A stretch of 64,000 bases of DNA from Paramecium tetraurelia (lineage: Eukaryota; Ciliophora; Oligohymenophorea; Peniculida; Parameciidae): NCBI RefSeq assembly GCF_000165425.1, contig NW_001799648.1:248001-312000 (forward strand). The letters are read 5' to 3'. The notes below the pieces were generated by a model. The model saw only the letters and a list, made by a program, of their open reading frames with translations. It did no database searches and was not told the origin of the DNA. Positions 11,571 through 22,465 of the stretch are shown here, piece by piece (within the stretch, counting starts at the first letter, position 1; each line of letters begins with the position of its first letter). Made by a program: the position numbers and the translations under genes.

Positions 11571-11702
11571 TTTTTTGTTAAAAATTAATTAAATAATCTA
11601 TATATATATAATAATAATAAACTGATCTAATTAGAAAAATAGGTTAACTATTAATAACGTTTTCCAATCACTTATTTTATTAATAATAAATCATTTCCCA
11701 AT

Positions 11703-12877
11703 TCATTCCAAATAATCAATACATTCATCATTTATGCATCTATATAGATTGAATGCTGTTTTACTGTCAGATAAACAAGAGACATACTATAAAATGAAAA
11801 ATAAATTATTACTCCTGAGATACCCTCATCATCTGCAACAGATTTACAATTTTACATAGCAGGTACGCAACCAGAATCTTTAGCACAGGCATTCACCTAG
11901 CTAGTGCATTCCCATTCTAAGCATTATTTGAAATCAGCAGGTTCTTCACCTTCTTCACCTTCTTCAGCTAATTCTCCATAACCATCTTCTCCTCCTTCTC
12001 CTCCTTCTTCACCTTCTTCGCCTTCATTATTACTTTCGCTATCACTTTCACCATCGCTATCACTATCGCTATCGCTATCACTATCGCTATCACTGTCGCT
12101 ATCACTGTCGCTATCGCTGTCGCTATCACTGTCGCTATCACTTTCACTATCACTGTTTTTTTCGCTATCACTATCGCTTTCGCTTTCACTCTCCTTTTCG
12201 CTATCACTTTCACTCTCCTTTTCGCTATCACTTTCACTCTCCTTTTCGCTATCACTTTCACTCTCCTTTTCGCTATCACTTTCACTCTCCTTTTCACTAT
12301 CACTTTCACTCTCCTTTTCGCTATCGCTATCACTCTCTTTTTCGCTATCTTTATCACTTTCACTTTCGCTGTCTTTTTCGCTATCATTATCACTTTCTTC
12401 TTCTCCTTCTTCAGTTTTAGGCTTTTTATCTTGGGTTGTGTCTTACTTACCTTTGGATTCAGTTTAACCTTGATTAGGTTTAAAAATATTTATACCTTAA
12501 TCAGATTTTGGATTACTGTCTTTGGATGGGGTTTTATTTTAATCTCCTTTTGTATCTGTTTGGCCTTATGTTTTACCTGATTCAGGTTTAGGAGGTTCAT
12601 TTTTTCCTTCACTTGAATCAGATTTTGTGCCTGGCTTGGTTTATTCAGCCGTTGGAGTTTTATTTGTAGTAGGTTAGGTTTAACCTGACTATGTTGCAGC
12701 AGCAGCTGCAGTTTCTCCAAATACCATAGCTTCCTCAAGTTCACTAACTTTACTGCTAGATTAAATAAAAATGTGCTACTCTTTTTATTAATCAATAGAT
12801 GGGTAGTCTCTTCTCTCCTCCACTTGTCGAGCTAGAAGAATTGTACATAAACACAAGAATAGGGTTAGCGTTTTCAT
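11703..12877 (-). CDS. Secreted Ser/Asp/Glu/Lys-repeat protein with C-terminal Cys module (382 aa)
   Basis: The protein starts with a signal peptide ([20 protein letters not shown]), then a Thr/Gln/Pro/Lys-rich region and a long acidic tract of SDSEKES-type repeats (about 12050-12400). The C-terminus is ordered and cysteine rich: [19 protein letters not shown], then C, and after a 26-nt intron (complement 11787-11812) three more Cys in [16 protein letters not shown], ending YLE. The layout, the Cys spacing and the intron inside the Cys module match the next gene (13038-13962), so the two are tandem paralogues with different repeat sequences. Likely a secretory-granule or surface protein; function unknown. 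Confidence 0.8.
12040..12400. repeat. Low-complexity Ser/Asp/Glu/Lys codon repeat
   Basis: A tandem array of short units (for example ctttcactctccttttcgct on the plus strand) encodes alternating Ser-Asp and Ser-Glu-Lys on the minus strand. At least six near-identical 30-nt units lie in 12170-12320. Unit number is probably length-variable between strains. Confidence 0.85.
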
Positions 12878-13037
12878 AATTAAAATAAATTTATAAATAG
12901 TGGATAATCTTTTCACGGTTAACTAATTTATATCTTAATTAAGAATTGTTGGTTTAAACACTTAATTTCAACGTACATAAATGTTTTCATTTTTTCACTA
13001 TTATATGATATGAATTTGTTTAAATTTAAAATTATTT

Positions 13038-13962
13038 TCATTCCAAACATTTAGATTAAACACACTCAAGTAGGGCAACTGCAGGCTTACTTTCGTTGAT
13101 GCAATTCAAATACTAAAACATAATTATATAGACTTACAGCTTGGTATCCAGCAACATAAACTACATCCTTGCATGATGCTAATTTTGAATTGCAATCCTT
13201 GTCACATGCTTTAGCTTATGATCCACATTTATCTTCAATGCATGATCTAAACTTCTTTTCTTCAGGGCTCTCTTTTGGTTCATCCTTTTTCTTTTCGTCT
13301 TTCTTTTTATCATCTTTCTTTTCATCTTTCTTCTCGTCTTTTTTCTCATCTTTCTTCTCGTCTTTTTTTTCATCTTTCTTTTTATCATCTTTCTTCTCGT
13401 CTTTCTTATCGTCCTTCTTTTCATCTTTCTTTTTATCATCCTTCTTCTCATCTTTTTTCTCATCTTTCTTATCGTCCTTTTTTTCATTCTCATCTTTCTT
13501 TTTATCATCTTTCTTCTCATCCTTCTTTTCATCTTTCTTATCATCTTTTTTCTCATCTTTCTTTTCATCCTTCTTCTCATCCTTTTTCTCGTCTTTCTTA
13601 TCATCTTTTTTCTCGTCTTTCTTCTCATCTTTCTTCTCATCTTTCTTTTCATCCTTCTTCTCATCTTTTTTCTCGTCTTTCTTTTCGTCTTTTTTCTCAT
13701 CCTTCTTTTCATCTTTTTTCTCATCCTTTTTAGCTTCTTCCTTTTTTGGCTCCTCTTTCTTACCTTCATCTTTTTTTGGTTCTTCTTTTTTGCCATCATC
13801 CTTTTTTGTGTCTTCTTTCTTTGTTTCTTCCTTTTTTGGCTCTTCTTTCTTGCCATCATCTTTTTTTGATGAATCTACAGGCTTTTTCTCTTCTGTAAGG
13901 TGATTAACAGCCCTACAAGATATTAAAGATATCAAAAGCAAACAAATGAGGATTCTTTTCAT
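13038..13962 (-). CDS. Secreted KKDEKK-repeat protein with C-terminal Cys module (299 aa)
   Basis: Signal peptide MKRILICLLLISLISCRAVN, then a KKEEPKKDEG region and about 130 residues of KKDEKKDEKKDDKK repeats, then an ordered tail: CIEDKCGSQAKACDKDCNSK, C, a 25-nt intron (complement 13113-13137), and LNCINESKPAVALLECVQSK with C-L-E at the end. Spliced length is 300 codons. The Cys module and its intron position match the neighbour at 11703-12877. The highly charged middle should be an extended, calcium- or polyanion-binding rod. Other frames across the repeat are long, open and spurious. Confidence 0.82.
13290..13740. repeat. Lys-Lys-Asp-Glu tandem codon repeat
   Basis: Units close to tcatctttctt/ttcgtcttt repeat across about 450 bp; on the minus strand they encode KKDEKKDD. 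The repeat keeps all six frames open, which explains long but meaningless ORFs on the plus strand here. Confidence 0.9.
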
Positions 13963-15316
13963 TAATTAAATTTTATTTATATTTAATTAGGTTGAGTTTT
14001 GTAGGTTAAATATATTGGAGTCTAATTGTGATTGTATTTAGATAAATCACAATTTTAATGGGCCAAGTAGAGCTAGGTATTCAATTACATTTGGAATTAA
14101 ATTAATTTTTGTATAATAACATCATTAATTGTTTGAGTAAAGTCTTTAACCTGTTAGGATAAATTTATTCATCATTATTTGAGCTTGAAATTAAGAATAT
14201 GTTTAATTAATATTAAACAGTATATAGGATAAGTAAAATTAGTAAGTTGTTATTGAAATTATAGAATAATTTCTGAAATATAAGGAAAATAAATTAGAAA
14301 AGAATCAACATCTTTATGTATTATTTAATATATACCAATATTTATGGAATTGAAACTAAATCCCTTCCCTATGGTGCATTTTTCTTAAATTTTAATGTGT
14401 TAATTCCAAAATATTGCATAACCTGCTATTAAACTTAATTTTAATTTTAAGGTAAAAGTTGAGATTTTTGCAACTCTTTTCGAATGTGAATGTATTAAAT
14501 ATGGCAATCAAAAATCAACTATCTTAATGTACAGCAATTATTAAATAATATATTATTGAATATCAAATTTTAGTTTTGAAAATAATTTGAAATTTAATAA
14601 ACTTTCAAATAGAACTCTAATGGACTACTGGATTAATTTCACTTTTCTATTGAAATTTAATTTCTGACGTTCGTTAGACTTATTTTTAATGTATTGAATT
14701 TCTAAAAATGTCCTATTAATCTATCATTTTCTTAGTAATTGATAAGTGAGTTCAATGTGAATATAAATATTATTTAACATGCTATGAGCACTAAAATCGA
14801 TGTGAAAAAAATGCAATATTTTCTCTTAGCACACTTTGAAAGCAGTTAAAAGGTCATTACATTCTAAAAATTAATAAATTTTATTCACTCTAATCCTAAA
14901 ATTCAAATCAATAATTGCCACTATAAATTTGATCCGAATTTTACATTTGACTGATTATGAAAACAAATTTTCAATTAGTAGTTTTATTTAATTCTAATAA
15001 AAATCAAGGATAGATTTTACAAAATTAGAAGCCCAATAATCATCTGCTTATTCTACTTAAAATTAATTCATAGATTATGATTAATTTAGAAGATAATTGA
15101 TTAGAATTTTAATTGACCCTCAATTGTCAATCATCAAAGATGGAAAGAAAATCTTTTTGAAATTAACCCTTATTAAAAAATATTAAAATTAGAGGTAGAT
15201 AATTAGTTATCTATAGTTAAGACTTAGGATTGATATAATAAAATAAAATTCTTGACTATTAATTGTTTTTTATTTATTTCCCATAATTAAATGAATTTAA
15301 TTATATAAATATATAT
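13963..15316. other. 1.35-kb region without a recognisable gene
   Basis: Both strands are broken by frequent TGA in every frame, with no splice arrangement giving protein-like sequence. It is the longest unexplained stretch in the window and unusually large for this gene density. It may be a dead gene or simple intergenic DNA. Confidence 0.5.
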
Positions 15317-16264
15317 TCATTTAATATAACCAAGCTTTTGAAGTAACTTAGTCGTATTCTCAAACAATATGTTATTATCTTCCTTTCGATACTTTGGAAA
15401 GCAATCCGTATAATAATATCCATTTTTTAAATTTTGGTTTGGCTATGTTGCTAAAAACTTTGAAGTTACTGATCCTTAATCAGGCGTCTTTGTGAAATAC
15501 CATATAAAAGGAGCTAAAAGTGAAGAAAAATAAAATTAATTTAGCATATTTGTACTAACCAAACCAGGATGTAAAGTATAAACCTTAATCTTAGTACTTT
15601 TTAGATGGTTAGCAAATGAAGATGTTTGATATATATTGGCTAATTTAGAAATGGCATAAATTTTATACCATGGATATGGTATAGGTTATCGATTTAAATA
15701 GATGTTGAAATCAACCTAGCTAGGAGAATTTGCATGTGCACGTGAAGCAACAAATATAATCCTTGATTCTTGTTCATTTGGAATGCAATCAAGCAAGTTA
15801 TATGTTAACAAAAAAGGAGACAAATAGTTAACACCAAAATTCTATTCAAATCCTTACTGAGTGAATTTCAACTCTAAATTGTAAATTCCTGCATTATTAA
15901 TCAAAATATCTAACTTTTCATAAGTATTTTTAAATTCCTAGCAAAATACTTGTACCTTGTCCAAATCATTTAAGTCCAAGTACATATATTTGATATTTTT
16001 GTAATTAATTAACTGAGATCTTATTCTTTCAACATTTCTCCCTGCAATAATTACATTTTTTGCTTTTGATAGCTTTTTGGCAGTTTCCCAACCAATCCCA
16101 TCTGTTCCGCCTGTTATCAAAATTGTTTTATCATCCAAGATAATCTTATTTAGATTTATTCATACCTCCTCATGAGTTTTAAAATAGTTAATACCTCCCA
16201 TTATTTTTAATTTTCCTGCTATCAAAGTTATTGATCCTAAAGAGAGAGCAAGAATTTTATACAT
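15317..16264 (-). CDS. Short-chain dehydrogenase/reductase (308 aa)
   Basis: Classical SDR fold, predicted NAD(P)(H)-dependent oxidoreductase. An N-terminal hydrophobic anchor (MYKILALSLGSITLIAGKLK) is followed, after a 21-nt intron (complement 16145-16165), by the cofactor loop TILITGGTDGIGWETAKKL (TGxxxGIG), a downstream NNAGIYN (NNAG motif), the Ser in IIFVASRAHAN, and YAISKLAN with the catalytic Tyr and Lys (YxxxK). HPGLVSTNM follows as in retinol-dehydrogenase/WWOX-like members. Membrane anchoring and sequence favour lipid or retinoid-type substrates, but the substrate is not known. Confidence 0.9.
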
Positions 16265-16649
16265 TAAATTAAAATAATAAAATGTAATTTCTTAATTTAT
16301 GAAATTAATCCTATGTTTAACTCTTCATTCGATATAAGATAATATATAAATTACCAAATAATAATTATCCTTTAGAAATTTCAAGAATATCAAAGAGATC
16401 CTTATACTCATTCAAATTCACTATAATAAATAAATAATTTTATTTTTTAAATGAAAGTGGAGTTAATTAATACTTTCTTTATAGAGCATATTTTAATATT
16501 AAATGAAATTTGTTATCTAATTGCATAATTAATAAGAGGTTCATTGATATCTTATTGTAATCTGAAATTAATTTTATGTAGAGATTATTTGAAGATAGAA
16601 ATCCATTAAATTTTTCATAATTGTTTATAGCTTCATTTAAATTTATATT
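16265..16649. other. Intergenic, 385 bp
   Basis: AT-rich and without a coding signal. It separates the SDR start from the end of the next minus-strand gene and should contain the SDR promoter. Confidence 0.5.
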
Positions 16650-17246
16650 TCAAGATTTACATATTTTACATTCAGTCAATTTATTCTTTGCCTCATTCAA
16701 GGTTATCGGAATTTTTGAATCTGATAGATAACCACAATATGCACGATGGTATTTTTTTCCTGACTTAGTCTTAAAAACTATACTTTGATTTTCATCAAAT
16801 TTTGATACCTTAGGATTAGTTATTTCTAGTTTTCCTGTATGTTAAATAGGAATATTTGAAGGTCTATGGGAATAATCAATACTATTAATTTAGCTTTGAT
16901 CTTTCAGATCAATGGATGATAGGTTCAAGAGATTTTATTGAAAATTTTACTAAATAGGCAGAGATTATTGTTATTTAATTTTAGTAGTAGGTACTTATTA
17001 TGAAAATTTCTCTATTATTTCATCAGCTTACTTTTATGCTACTTCAATTTCTTTTAGCAGAGATTAAAATTAACTTTATAGGCTGTCTTAATCCGCAAAT
17101 ACTTTTTCTATCTTAACAATCAACATGCTTTCTTATTCTCTTTAATTTTATAAGAGTTATTTTTGTATATCTTATATTTTTAATTCCATTTATTGAAATT
17201 TGTTGTCTAAGAATTCTTTAAAAAATCCCGTTAATTCTTCAAACAT
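16650..17246 (-). CDS. Coiled-coil protein with Ada-like metal-binding tail (198 aa)
   Basis: A single exon of 199 codons. Residues 1-95 are coiled coil (MFEELTGFFKEFLDNKFQQM, then Gln-rich helices), residues 95-155 a Gln/Ser-rich linker, and the C-terminus carries KYHRAYCGYLSDSK, PITLNEAKNK and LTECKICKS at the very end. The Y-H-R-x2-C-x2-L ... I-x-L-x-E-A ... C-x2-C pattern matches the small Ada-type metal-binding module known at the ends of bacterial nuclease and hydrolase proteins, where it binds zinc. Finding it on a ciliate coiled-coil protein is unusual. The domain call rests on motif memory. Confidence 0.7.
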
Positions 17247-17521
17247 GAAAATTATAATAAATAATTAATTAAAAATATATTATCACTAAAATTAAAACTG
17301 ATCCATTCTTATTTGCTATTAATGAATAATATTAAAGGGTAAGAATTTTTTCTTGAGTTAATATAAGGAACGCAATTAATTAATAGAAATTATTATAATT
17401 TCTAGAAATTTAAAATACGTATAAGATGTAAAAGCAATATGAAAATGAGAATATTGTTATACAGGTTATAGTTAGCACAGATTACCATTTGTTTAAGTTT
17501 TCAATTTTATTATCAAAATTA

Positions 17522-18672
17522 ATGATTAAATTATATATTATTCTTAATTCATTATTTGCATTAGTATTAAACCAATAGGTCTGTCCAGAGGATGAATATA
17601 GGTTCAAAAATGAATGCATACCAAAATCATGTTAGTAATATATTGAAAAGATTACATCAAAAAAGAAGCCAAGTGGAAAAAGATTTTTGTCATTGGACAT
17701 GAATGGAAAAGTGATGAAGGAAAAAGATGATTACAGAATTGAAATCGAATTTAATGATGAACTCGTTGGAATTTTTAATAGAGATAATAATCAATCCTGT
17801 ATAACAGATCAATTGTATCGACATGAAATGAATTATGTACATGATAATAAAGATGATACTGCCATTGTTAGTTCCTTTGATTAAAAAAGGAGGAAATGGA
17901 GTTTCTTGATTGGGTATTGATTTAATTAATAATTAGTGATTTAAGTAATAAGCTGTACTAGGATAAATAATCAGATAAGACAATATATAATGGATTTTAC
18001 ACAATAAATTATTTTGTCAAAGATTATGTAATTTTATAATACATGTTTGATTTTCAAATTGTACTTGATAATAATTAAAAAATGATCGAGACTCACTTTA
18101 ATGATTAACTGTTGGATGACTAGGTCTCATGTAATTAATTTGGAACATGTGTATAAAAAATTTATACAGAAATATCATTTTGTAAGGATAAAGATTGCAC
18201 GGAGGTAGCAGCAGAGCCTAATATCACAGTGAATACTCCAGTTTATTTGATAAGCGAGATAAAGGATGAGGGATTTTTGGATTGGTACACACATGACTTA
18301 GAGTTAACTTTTTACAGCTACTAATTAGTTAAGAAGTTTAGACCAGTTTTTGAATAGCATAATCCTGGAAAGACAATTTTTAAATTAGTTGTCCCATTTA
18401 TAGCAGACAAAGGCTCCCTTTATGTGTCAGCTAAATTAACAAAAAATAGTTATTGGAGAAGAGTATTGGAAGATGAGATTGGAACTTCCTTAGCTATTAG
18501 CATTTATTAGGATGCACCGTGTATTAAAAAGGGCTCAAATAATTAGTGTCCAAGTTAAGAATTAATAGAGAAAACAAATTAATTGGATTGCGGATGTGTT
18601 GATATAATGTATTGCGATGGAATAGATATATTCAATGCCATGATGCTTATATTGATTTTATTGATAATTTGA
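17522..18672 (+). CDS. Type I membrane or anchored surface protein (375 aa)
   Basis: Signal peptide MIKLYIILNSLFALVLNQQV, a large extracytoplasmic domain with scattered Cys (CPEDEYRFKNEC, VSCNQFGTCVQ, CKDKDC, CIKKGSNNQCPSQE, CGCVDIMYC), and a C-terminal hydrophobic stretch (MMLILILLII) ending at TGA 18670. One 23-nt intron (17914-17936) gives 376 codons. The very short tail after the hydrophobic end would fit a GPI signal or a minimal transmembrane anchor. I do not recognise the family. Confidence 0.75.
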
Positions 18673-18702
18673 ATTCGTCGTAAAAATTTATATATTAAAT
18701 AA

Positions 18703-20042
18703 ATGAACACAAGTGAATTGGTCGAGTATCAATAAAAGGTAGAGGCTTACATAAAAGAGCACAAAATGACTGATTTATTTGAAAATCTTACTAGATTGTT
18801 AGTGCTTTCGAGACCTTAGGATCCTATGACATTCTTGATAGATATTCTTGAAAATAGAAGAATGCAACGGCTTATCCTAGTAGCAGGAGTAGTTGCCACA
18901 ACTAGATAAGAAATAGTAGTATCCCTTGCGAATATGTTCAATTACAAAGTTATAACAGTAGATGATCACTTTAAATCTCATTGGATAAATGATGATTAAG
19001 TAAATCAATACATTCATGCAGAACTGAAAAAGACAGAGAAACACTTCAGAGGTGTCGTGATATCTGGTTATCCCAACAACATTACGCAAGCATATTATTT
19101 GTAGTCATTGGGAATCATACCAGAGAGGTAGAATATGCCATTATTTTAGGTTCTTTTATTTGGAGAGTGATCCAGATTTTTGCAGATAGTACTATGAATA
19201 AATATCAGAATCACAAGAAGAAGTGACGAAGGCATTGACTAGGGATAGATTGAATAAGAAGGATTTGGAGTATATCTACGGATCCTATATGGACATATTT
19301 AATACATCTAAGAGGACCAAAGAAGACATTATTGAAAATATCAAATAGATTATTCGTTTGAGAGATAGAAAGTTTCCACCTCTTCGTTATCCAAGGGTAG
19401 CGATTATAAGACCTCCTGGATTAAAAGAAAGAGCAAATTAATTAGCATAAATATTTAGTAAAAGATATGGTTTGGTTTAACTTATTACATTTGATATGAT
19501 CCAGCAATAAATTCAAAACAAAGGAGCTTTGGGTCCTTTAATCTATAGTACACTTCAAAAGGAAGGAGAAATACCTAATGATATTATGAATAGCATTGTC
19601 TACACAGAACTTCTATCAACAGAGTCCAGAACTAAGGGATGGGTTTTAGAGGGATTTCCTAAGAATGAAGCTTAATTGAAGTTTTTGGAGGCACAAAATG
19701 TGAATTTATTTGTAATCTTGAATGAAGATGAAGATGTCTTAATTAACAAGTCTAAATAGCTGAAGATTGATCCTGTTACTAAAATAAAATACGAGAAGGT
19801 GCCATTAAATAATAAACCATTATTAGACAGATTACAAAATTATTAGGTAATTGAATAAGCTAATTTAGATTCATAATGAACAATTGTTAAAGTCTAGGAT
19901 ATCTAAATATTAGGCATATGTAAAATTGATTGAATAGAAATTTGGTGAACGAGTGTAGGTGTTCAAATTAGAAAAGGATTCAACCGAGAATATCATTAGA
20001 GTGACAGATGTATTTTTGAATAATCCAAAAATTTATAATTGA
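18703..20042 (+). CDS. AK8-like adenylate kinase homologue, probably inactive (431 aa)
   Basis: Two introns (19128-19149, 19847-19868) give 432 codons. The layout is that of axonemal adenylate kinase 8: an N-terminal dimerisation-like helix (VEAYIKEHKMTDLFENLTRL), then a first kinase-like unit (LILVAGVVATTRQEIVVSL ... VISGYPNN) and a second (VAIIRPPGLKERANQLAQIF ... GWVLEGFPKNEAQ). Neither unit keeps the G-x-P-G-S-G-K P-loop, although the D/E-G-F-P region of the second remains. Loss of both P-loops argues against catalysis and for a structural role in cilia. The end lies 20 nt from the convergent gene at 20063. Confidence 0.78.
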
Positions 20043-20062
20043 TAGATTAAATTTATTTGTGC

Positions 20063-21043
20063 TCAATATTTATTAGAATTTATAATAAAGTCATTCAGAT
20101 AATCCATCATCAAATCATATGCACTCTATTAAATATCAATGTTATTTAGTGCATTAGTCAATAATTCACTAATCTATTCTTATATGTCATGATAAGCATT
20201 TTCATTAACAAAATATTAGCAATTGTTCTCAAATTTGGTAAGCAGATTTTCAATTGCCAAATGTAATTATCCTTAGACAATAATCATTGAACTTTCATCT
20301 TTATAAAGTGTCAACTCTCTGAATTTGTACTTTGGATATTTCTTTGCCAAAACTTCATCAAAAGTACAAATATCATCAATTAATCCATTCTCAAGTGCTT
20401 ATTACGCTGTATAAATCTTGCTTTCCTCAAATTTCTTTATCTTACCTGCTCTATTCTATTTTATCTGATCTAATGCGAATTGAAATTCAGTTTGAACTTC
20501 TTTATTTACAAATTGCAATTATTTTTCACTCACTTTAGTAAATGCATCTAATAAAATGGTTTCTCTTCTACTCTTTCTATAATTAATTTTGAAATTTTCA
20601 AGCACATTCTAAAATCCAATGGACCTCTTAGATGGTTAAACTTCTCCGATTAAAGAGAATGGATCTATAATTTTAAATCTTCATTACTTGCATACACTTC
20701 TGTACCACAACTTGCTAAGTAGTATGCTGATCCTAAGGCATAGCAATCGATAAATGTGTAAAATGGAGCATCTAAATTTTATGCAGCCTACTGGAAAGCT
20801 TCTGCTACAATTTATGCTTATGTTATATCCCCATAGGCTATAATGATATTGATGTATCGAACCTGAGTTGATTGACAGCATTAAGACTTTGGGTTTTTCT
20901 TAAATATGTTTCCTTAATTAGAATAAGATTTTGGTAGCAGATGATTGGGTCATTGCCTTTGAAAATACAAAGTGAAATATTTCTCTTTTAGGCCTCCACG
21001 GTTTGAGCATAAAGCGAACGCTATTGTAAAGAAATGTACTCAT
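20063..21043 (-). CDS. S49/ClpP-fold peptidase-like protein (310 aa)
   Basis: Two introns (25 nt near 20834-20858 and 23 nt near 20672-20694) give 311 codons. The core reads KVLMLSINSAYGDITQAQIV, then FIDCYALGSAYYLASCGTEV and NPFSLIGEVQPSKRSIGFQN, which follows signal-peptide-peptidase SppA/SohB (family S49): a strand, the active-site helix ending in Y-Y-x-A-S, and the N-P-x-S-x-x-G loop. Later, LDAFTKVSEKQLQFVNKEVQ and IYTAQQALENGLIDDI match the S49 C-terminal part. The usual A-S-G-G-Y-Y is L-G-S-A-Y-Y here, so the nucleophile is displaced by one residue or lost. A basic N-terminus may target mitochondria or plastid-like membranes; this is a guess. Confidence 0.75.
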
Positions 21044-21066
21044 TAATTAGATTATAATATAATTAT

Positions 21067-22364
21067 TCAAAGAATCCCAAAGAATTTTCGAGTTGCCTAC
21101 TTTTTGGTTTCACTTTAACTCTCCTTGATTATTTCATTAGTCAAATCATAAAGGTTGTGGATATCCTTTTACATTTCCATTAGATTTTTGTATAGATTCT
21201 AATATTCTTCATAAAATTCTGGGATTTCATTCAAGGTAATGTTCTAAATTGAGTAAGAATTGTTACATTTAACTATTTCTGGTTGAATTTCAATTTATAT
21301 TTCTTTGATTGTTCATAGAACTTTGATTTGCGTTGAAGATCTTGTATTTTCATTTTAATCATTTACAAATTGACATAATTTTAATGGGCATCCATATTGA
21401 AAACACCATTTTGAGATAATTCCTATGTACAGTATGATAAAAAGTGATTACATTTTGTGAATTTTTGATTGTGTCTAGACGTTCTTTACTTAGATCTTGA
21501 AATTCTTGATGATTGATATTTAATTTGTGATAATCCAATTTTTCAATAAATTAGAGAGTTGACTCATAAGTAGTAAAATAGTATTCATCTTCTCCGGTAA
21601 TTCTTTTGGGGGATCTATAATAACTCACAAACAAAATATTAGAATAAGCTTTTTATGGTTGGGCCTTGAGAGTGGCATATATTAATACAGGTAACAAGTT
21701 GTCAGCCCCAGTTGGTTGATTATTGGCCATTTGATTGACAATAGCTAAGTAATTGTTATATGATATTACCACTTGTTTGTTTGCCTGCATTGACAATACA
21801 ATTGAGTTTTTCTTTTGGAGTTTCTACTTTATCAATTTTAGATATTACTAATAATTTATATTCACTATCTTACAATCAACTACTTGGTTAAACATTTTAT
21901 GCTTTTCAATGTTTTCATCGATTTCAAGATGTTTAGCTTGAACAAATGAATATGCTTTCATAGAAAATTCAATTTCTCTATCTTTGACTGGATCGATTGA
22001 GATCAATCTTAAAATAAGAAGAAATCAAAGTACTTAGAACAAAGTGGTTTCATAACAAGTTTTTCAATGGCCTCTCCATTTTCCCTCAGAAATTCATCCG
22101 ACTCTTTCCATAAGTCCTGAAATTCATCTTCAAAGTCGCTTATTTTTTGTTATACAATGTTAGGTAAGGAATCAAATGGCATTTTGTTTTGTTACACATC
22201 TCGAATGAAACTTAACTTTAATGCATGCACAATAGCTACTTAATAATTTTTTATTTGAGCGTAGCTGATTCTGTTCTTTTCATTTTATCCGATACGGTTG
22301 GTTCCACCCTTCTGGATTATTCAAAAGACTATTCTGATTCGTCAATCAAAGTTGATTAATCCAT
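21067..22364 (-). CDS. VPS9-domain Rab guanine-nucleotide exchange factor (379 aa)
   Basis: Six introns (29, 26, 26, 25, 29 and 23 nt) give 380 codons. After MDQSTLIDESEQSFEQSRRV and a helical region (QQNKMPFDSLPNIVQQKI) comes the VPS9 core: LISKIDKVETPKEKLNCIVN, then NQPTGADNLLPVLIYATLKA and SYYRSPKRITGEDEYYFTTY, ESTLQFIEKL. The G-A-D-x-L-L-P-V block contains the Asp that, in Rabex-5 and Rin proteins, contacts the Rab5-family GTPase. The protein therefore likely activates a Rab5/21-type GTPase on endosomes or phagosomes. The C-terminal ~100 residues are coiled coil. The first intron, ending AAG, is the least certain. It ends 23 nt upstream of the next minus-strand start. Confidence 0.85.
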
Positions 22365-22465
22365 TACGTGTAAATAATTTAATTATCTCGATTGTCAATA
22401 GGAATTATTACTATATATAAAAATGACTTAGCAAAAATGTATTATATTATGGTAAATATGAGTAT

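Noticed and set aside
13169..13962. Long ORFs on the plus strand and in other minus frames across the KKDE repeat
   Set aside because: They are shadows of the codon repeat (Ser/Phe-rich or Lys/Arg-rich translations) with no start context or conservation; the signal-peptide frame on the minus strand is the real one.
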